From positions 1 to 64,000 of the forward strand of contig JAVETB010000006.1 of assembly GCA_034006265.1 (NCBI GenBank): a DNA stretch of 64,000 bases, read 5' to 3'. The stretch is from Syntrophus sp034006265 (GTDB lineage Bacteria; Desulfobacterota; Syntrophia; Syntrophales; Syntrophaceae). The notes under the pieces were generated by a model. It did not search any database and was not told the DNA's origin. It saw nothing but the letters and a program-made list of their open reading frames with translations. Below are positions 61,919 through 64,000 of this stretch, in pieces. The position numbers and the translations under genes are program-made. Positions within the stretch are counted from its first letter, which is position 1; each line of letters starts with the position of its first letter.

Positions 61919-62747
61919 TCCATTCCGCAGCCCCATTCTCCTTGCCCTCATCGGCCATCCGATAGGCCACAGCCTTTCGCCTCTCATGCACTCGGCCGCT
62001 CTGACGCTCCTGCACCTTGCCGGCCGTTATGAGGCCTGGGACGTTTCTGACCTGAAGCAGGCCGTGGAAAAACTGAGACGGGAGGGATACCGGGGGGCCA
62101 GCGTAACCGTTCCTTTCAAAAGGGATGTCATGTCCTTTCTTGACGATCTCGATGATCAGGCCTGCCGCATCGGAGCCGTGAACACGGTGATCTATCGAGA
62201 GGGGCGCCTGCAGGGCACAAACACCGATTGGGAGGGGCTGCTTCGGGCCCTGCGAAAGGTGACGGATCTTTCCGGAAAACGGATCGTTGTTCTCGGAGCC
62301 GGCGGAACGGCACGGGCTGCCCTGTACGGCCTGCTTGCCGAGGGCGGGGTCCCGGTAGTGGTCAATCGGACGGAAAAGCAGGGGAGGGGGCTTGCCGAGG
62401 AGTTCGGCTGCCCTTTTTATCCTCTGACGGAAATAAGGGAACTCGGAGGGGACATCCTGATCAATGCGACACCCGTCGGAATGGCCCCGGAGATTGATTT
62501 TTCTCCCGTACCCGCCGCCGCGCTTCGCCGCTTCCGTCTTGTCGCAGACGTGATATACAATCCCCTGAAAACGCGGCTTCTGCGCGAAGCGGAAGAGGCG
62601 GGATGCGCCGTTCTATCGGGGATGGATATGTTTGTGGAACAGGGTGCGGCACAGTTCCGGCTGTGGACCGGGCTGGAGCCCCCTGTGGACCGGATGCGGC
62701 AGGTTGTCAGGCAGGAGCTGGAAAGAAGGGAAGGGAAGCAGGCATGA
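61911..62747 (+). CDS. aroE: Shikimate dehydrogenase
   Basis: A 278-aa NADPH-dependent enzyme. LALIGHPIGHSLSPLMHSAAL binds shikimate. VTVPFKRDVMSFLDDLDD carries the catalytic Lys, and IGAVNTVIYREGRLQGTNTDWEGLLRAL carries the Asn and Asp of the active site. The NADP site is VVLGAGGTARAALYGLL with VNRTEKQG. DVIYNPLKTRLLREAEEAG and GMDMFVEQGAAQFRLWTG follow. ATG 61911 overlaps the previous stop by 8 bases; the longer upstream frame is inside the preceding gene. Confidence 0.96.
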   Translation: MTDPFRSPILLALIGHPIGHSLSPLMHSAALTLLHLAGRYEAWDVSDLKQAVEKLRREGYRGASVTVPFKRDVMSFLDDLDDQACRIGAVNTVIYREGRLQGTNTDWEGLLRALRKVTDLSGKRIVVLGAGGTARAALYGLLAEGGVPVVVNRTEKQGRGLAEEFGCPFYPLTEIRELGGDILINATPVGMAPEIDFSPVPAAALRRFRLVADVIYNPLKTRLLREAEEAGCAVLSGMDMFVEQGAAQFRLWTGLEPPVDRMRQVVRQELERREGKQA

Positions 62748-64000
62748 GCCCCATGGGCCGATCCGACCGGGAGGTAACCCTTGAGGTACCCGGTTCAAAG
62801 AGCATCACCCAGCGTGCCTTAATTGCCGCTGCTCTCGCAAAAGGGCCATCCCGGCTGCTCAATGCCCTGCTGGCCGAGGATACCCGGTATCTCATCAAAG
62901 CCCTGGAACTTCTTGGCGCTGAGATTGGGGTTGAGGAGGGTGAACTCCGGATCGGCGGGACAGGGGGAAAGATTTCCGCTCCGACTGGGAAGATCTTCGT
63001 GGGAAACAACGGAACGGCGCTGCGGTTTCTGACCTCGCTGGTCTGCTTGGGAGAGGGCTTCTATGTTCTGGATGGCTCGCCCCGCCTTCGCGAGAGGCCT
63101 GTTGAGCCGCTTCTTCGGGTTTTGCGCTCCATGGGGGTGTCCGTCGAAACTCCTGAAAATCCGGGATGCCCCCCGGTTCTGATCCAATCGCGCGGACTTC
63201 CAGGCGGGCAGGTCATATTCCAGGATCTGGACAGCAGCCAGTATGTATCCTCGCTGCTCCTCAGCTCTCCTTACGCTGCCCGCAATGTCGGGATTCAGCT
63301 TGCCGGCCGGACGGTCTCAGAACCTTACATCGCCATGACGCTCCAGGTGATGGAGCAGTTTGGCGTTGCCGTTGAAAAGCCCGCCGCCAACACCTTCTGT
63401 GTCCCGTCAGGCCAAGCCTATCGGGCCCGCTCCTTCACCATCGAAGGGGATTATTCCAGCGCCTCATACTTCTTTCTGGCGGCGGCCCTGGGGCTTGCCC
63501 GGGTCTGGGTGCCGAACCTTACGGCTGCGAGCCTGCAGGGAGACGCACGTTTTTTGAAGATTCTCGAAGACCTGGGATGCACCGTGGCATGGAGGGACGG
63601 GGGCGTGGCAGTCTCCTGCGGTCAGCTTCACGGCGGTGATATGGAGTTCGCCATGGGGGACATTCCCGACATGGTCCCTTCGCTGGCCGTCCTGGCGGCG
63701 TTCCGGCCGGGGCGCTCCGTCATCACGGAATCGGCCCACCTGCGCATCAAGGAAAGCAACCGTCTGGCGGCCCTTGCAGCAGAGGTGCAGAAAATAGGCA
63801 TTTCAGCGAGGGAGACAGCGGACGGTCTGATCATCGTCGGCGGGCGTCCCTGTGGAGGGGACATCGAGACCTATAGCGACCACCGGATCGCCATGAGCTT
63901 TGCCGTCGCCGGTCTGGCCGTTCCGGGAATCAGGATTGCTGACCGGGACTGTGTCGGCAAATCCTTTCCCGGATTCTGGAACGAATTGCAGAAGCTGTCA
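62744..64000 (+). CDS. aroA: 5-enolpyruvylshikimate-3-phosphate synthase, cut by window end
   Basis: 419 codons are seen with no stop, close to the family's usual length of about 430. LEVPGSKSITQRALIAAALAKG has the active-site Lys19 and Arg. GNNGTALRFLTSL is close to the PEP-binding LxxGNxGTxxR/M motif; the usual AGTA residue pattern here is NGTALR. DSSQYVSSLLLSSPYA, EGDYSSASYFFLAAAL, the catalytic Asp in GDIPDMVPSLAVLAAF, IKESNRLAALAAEVQKIG and YSDHRIAMSFAVAGL are present. Starts in an ATGA overlap with aroE. Confidence 0.95.
   Translation, partial: MSPMGRSDREVTLEVPGSKSITQRALIAAALAKGPSRLLNALLAEDTRYLIKALELLGAEIGVEEGELRIGGTGGKISAPTGKIFVGNNGTALRFLTSLVCLGEGFYVLDGSPRLRERPVEPLLRVLRSMGVSVETPENPGCPPVLIQSRGLPGGQVIFQDLDSSQYVSSLLLSSPYAARNVGIQLAGRTVSEPYIAMTLQVMEQFGVAVEKPAANTFCVPSGQAYRARSFTIEGDYSSASYFFLAAALGLARVWVPNLTAASLQGDARFLKILEDLGCTVAWRDGGVAVSCGQLHGGDMEFAMGDIPDMVPSLAVLAAFRPGRSVITESAHLRIKESNRLAALAAEVQKIGISARETADGLIIVGGRPCGGDIETYSDHRIAMSFAVAGLAVPGIRIADRDCVGKSFPGFWNELQKLS

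Noticed and set aside
1..64000. tRNA genes, CRISPR arrays, insertion sequences, prophage
   Set aside because: None found: no cloverleaf-like sequence in the gaps, no regular repeats with spacers, and no transposase or integrase motifs.

Overview
The window reads as chromosomal DNA from a strictly anaerobic, Gram-negative member of the Desulfobacterota, most like the Syntrophales (Syntrophus/Smithella relatives). This is inferred from the large PAS-rich hybrid kinases, the Prc-type protease, GmhA (heptose/LPS), a GatCAB-type cluster, a TM1266-like hydrogenase-system regulator, the mix of TrpB1 and TrpB2, and the moderately GC-rich base composition. I see no tRNA or rRNA genes, CRISPR arrays, insertion sequences or prophage genes. 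Most long open frames facing known genes are GC-rich shadows and are left out.

Layout. 0-7 kb: a small basic protein, a GH13 protein resembling the transferase half of glycogen debranching enzyme, an M29 aminopeptidase, a MSMEG_6728-like protein, a small exported protein and a Prc-like tail-specific protease. 7.2-11.4 kb: gmhA-grpE-dnaK-surE behind a strong sigma-70 promoter. 11.4-20.3 kb: a Usp-like protein, a methyltransferase, adenine deaminase, a GpsA-like dehydrogenase, trpB2 with its own Trp attenuator, and rarA. 20.3-30.4 kb: three giant cytoplasmic PAS hybrid histidine kinases and one unrecognised protein. 30.7-36.1 kb: a leftward group with a dynamin-like GTPase, a LEA-like helical protein, two HExxH proteins and an MTA/SAH deaminase. 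36.1-41.6 kb: a probable sigma-54-driven small RNA with a palindromic upstream site, a membrane kinase/NtrC-type regulator pair and a ModF-like twin ABC ATPase. 41.8-48.4 kb: an unusual cluster of AspRS fused to GatC, a GatA homologue without its amidase catalytic residues, a GatB with an altered motif, an aldehyde dehydrogenase and a TM1266-like regulator. 48.4-51 kb: corA and a fused CdaA-CdaR diadenylate cyclase. 51.2-64 kb: a trp operon (trpEGDCFBA) running into an aro operon (aroF, aroB, aroQ-aroD fusion, aroE, aroA), the last gene cut by the window edge.

The clearest systems-level result is that aromatic amino-acid synthesis is controlled by three separate ribosome-mediated attenuators. 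Each has a leader peptide and a terminator, with an alternative pairing: WWW before trpE, WW before trpB2, and a Tyr/Phe/Trp-rich peptide before aroF. The most unusual gene set is the AspRS-GatC / pseudo-GatA / GatB cluster, which looks unable to carry out ordinary glutamine-dependent transamidation. The sigma-54 small RNA beside an NtrC-type regulator is a third candidate for something undescribed.
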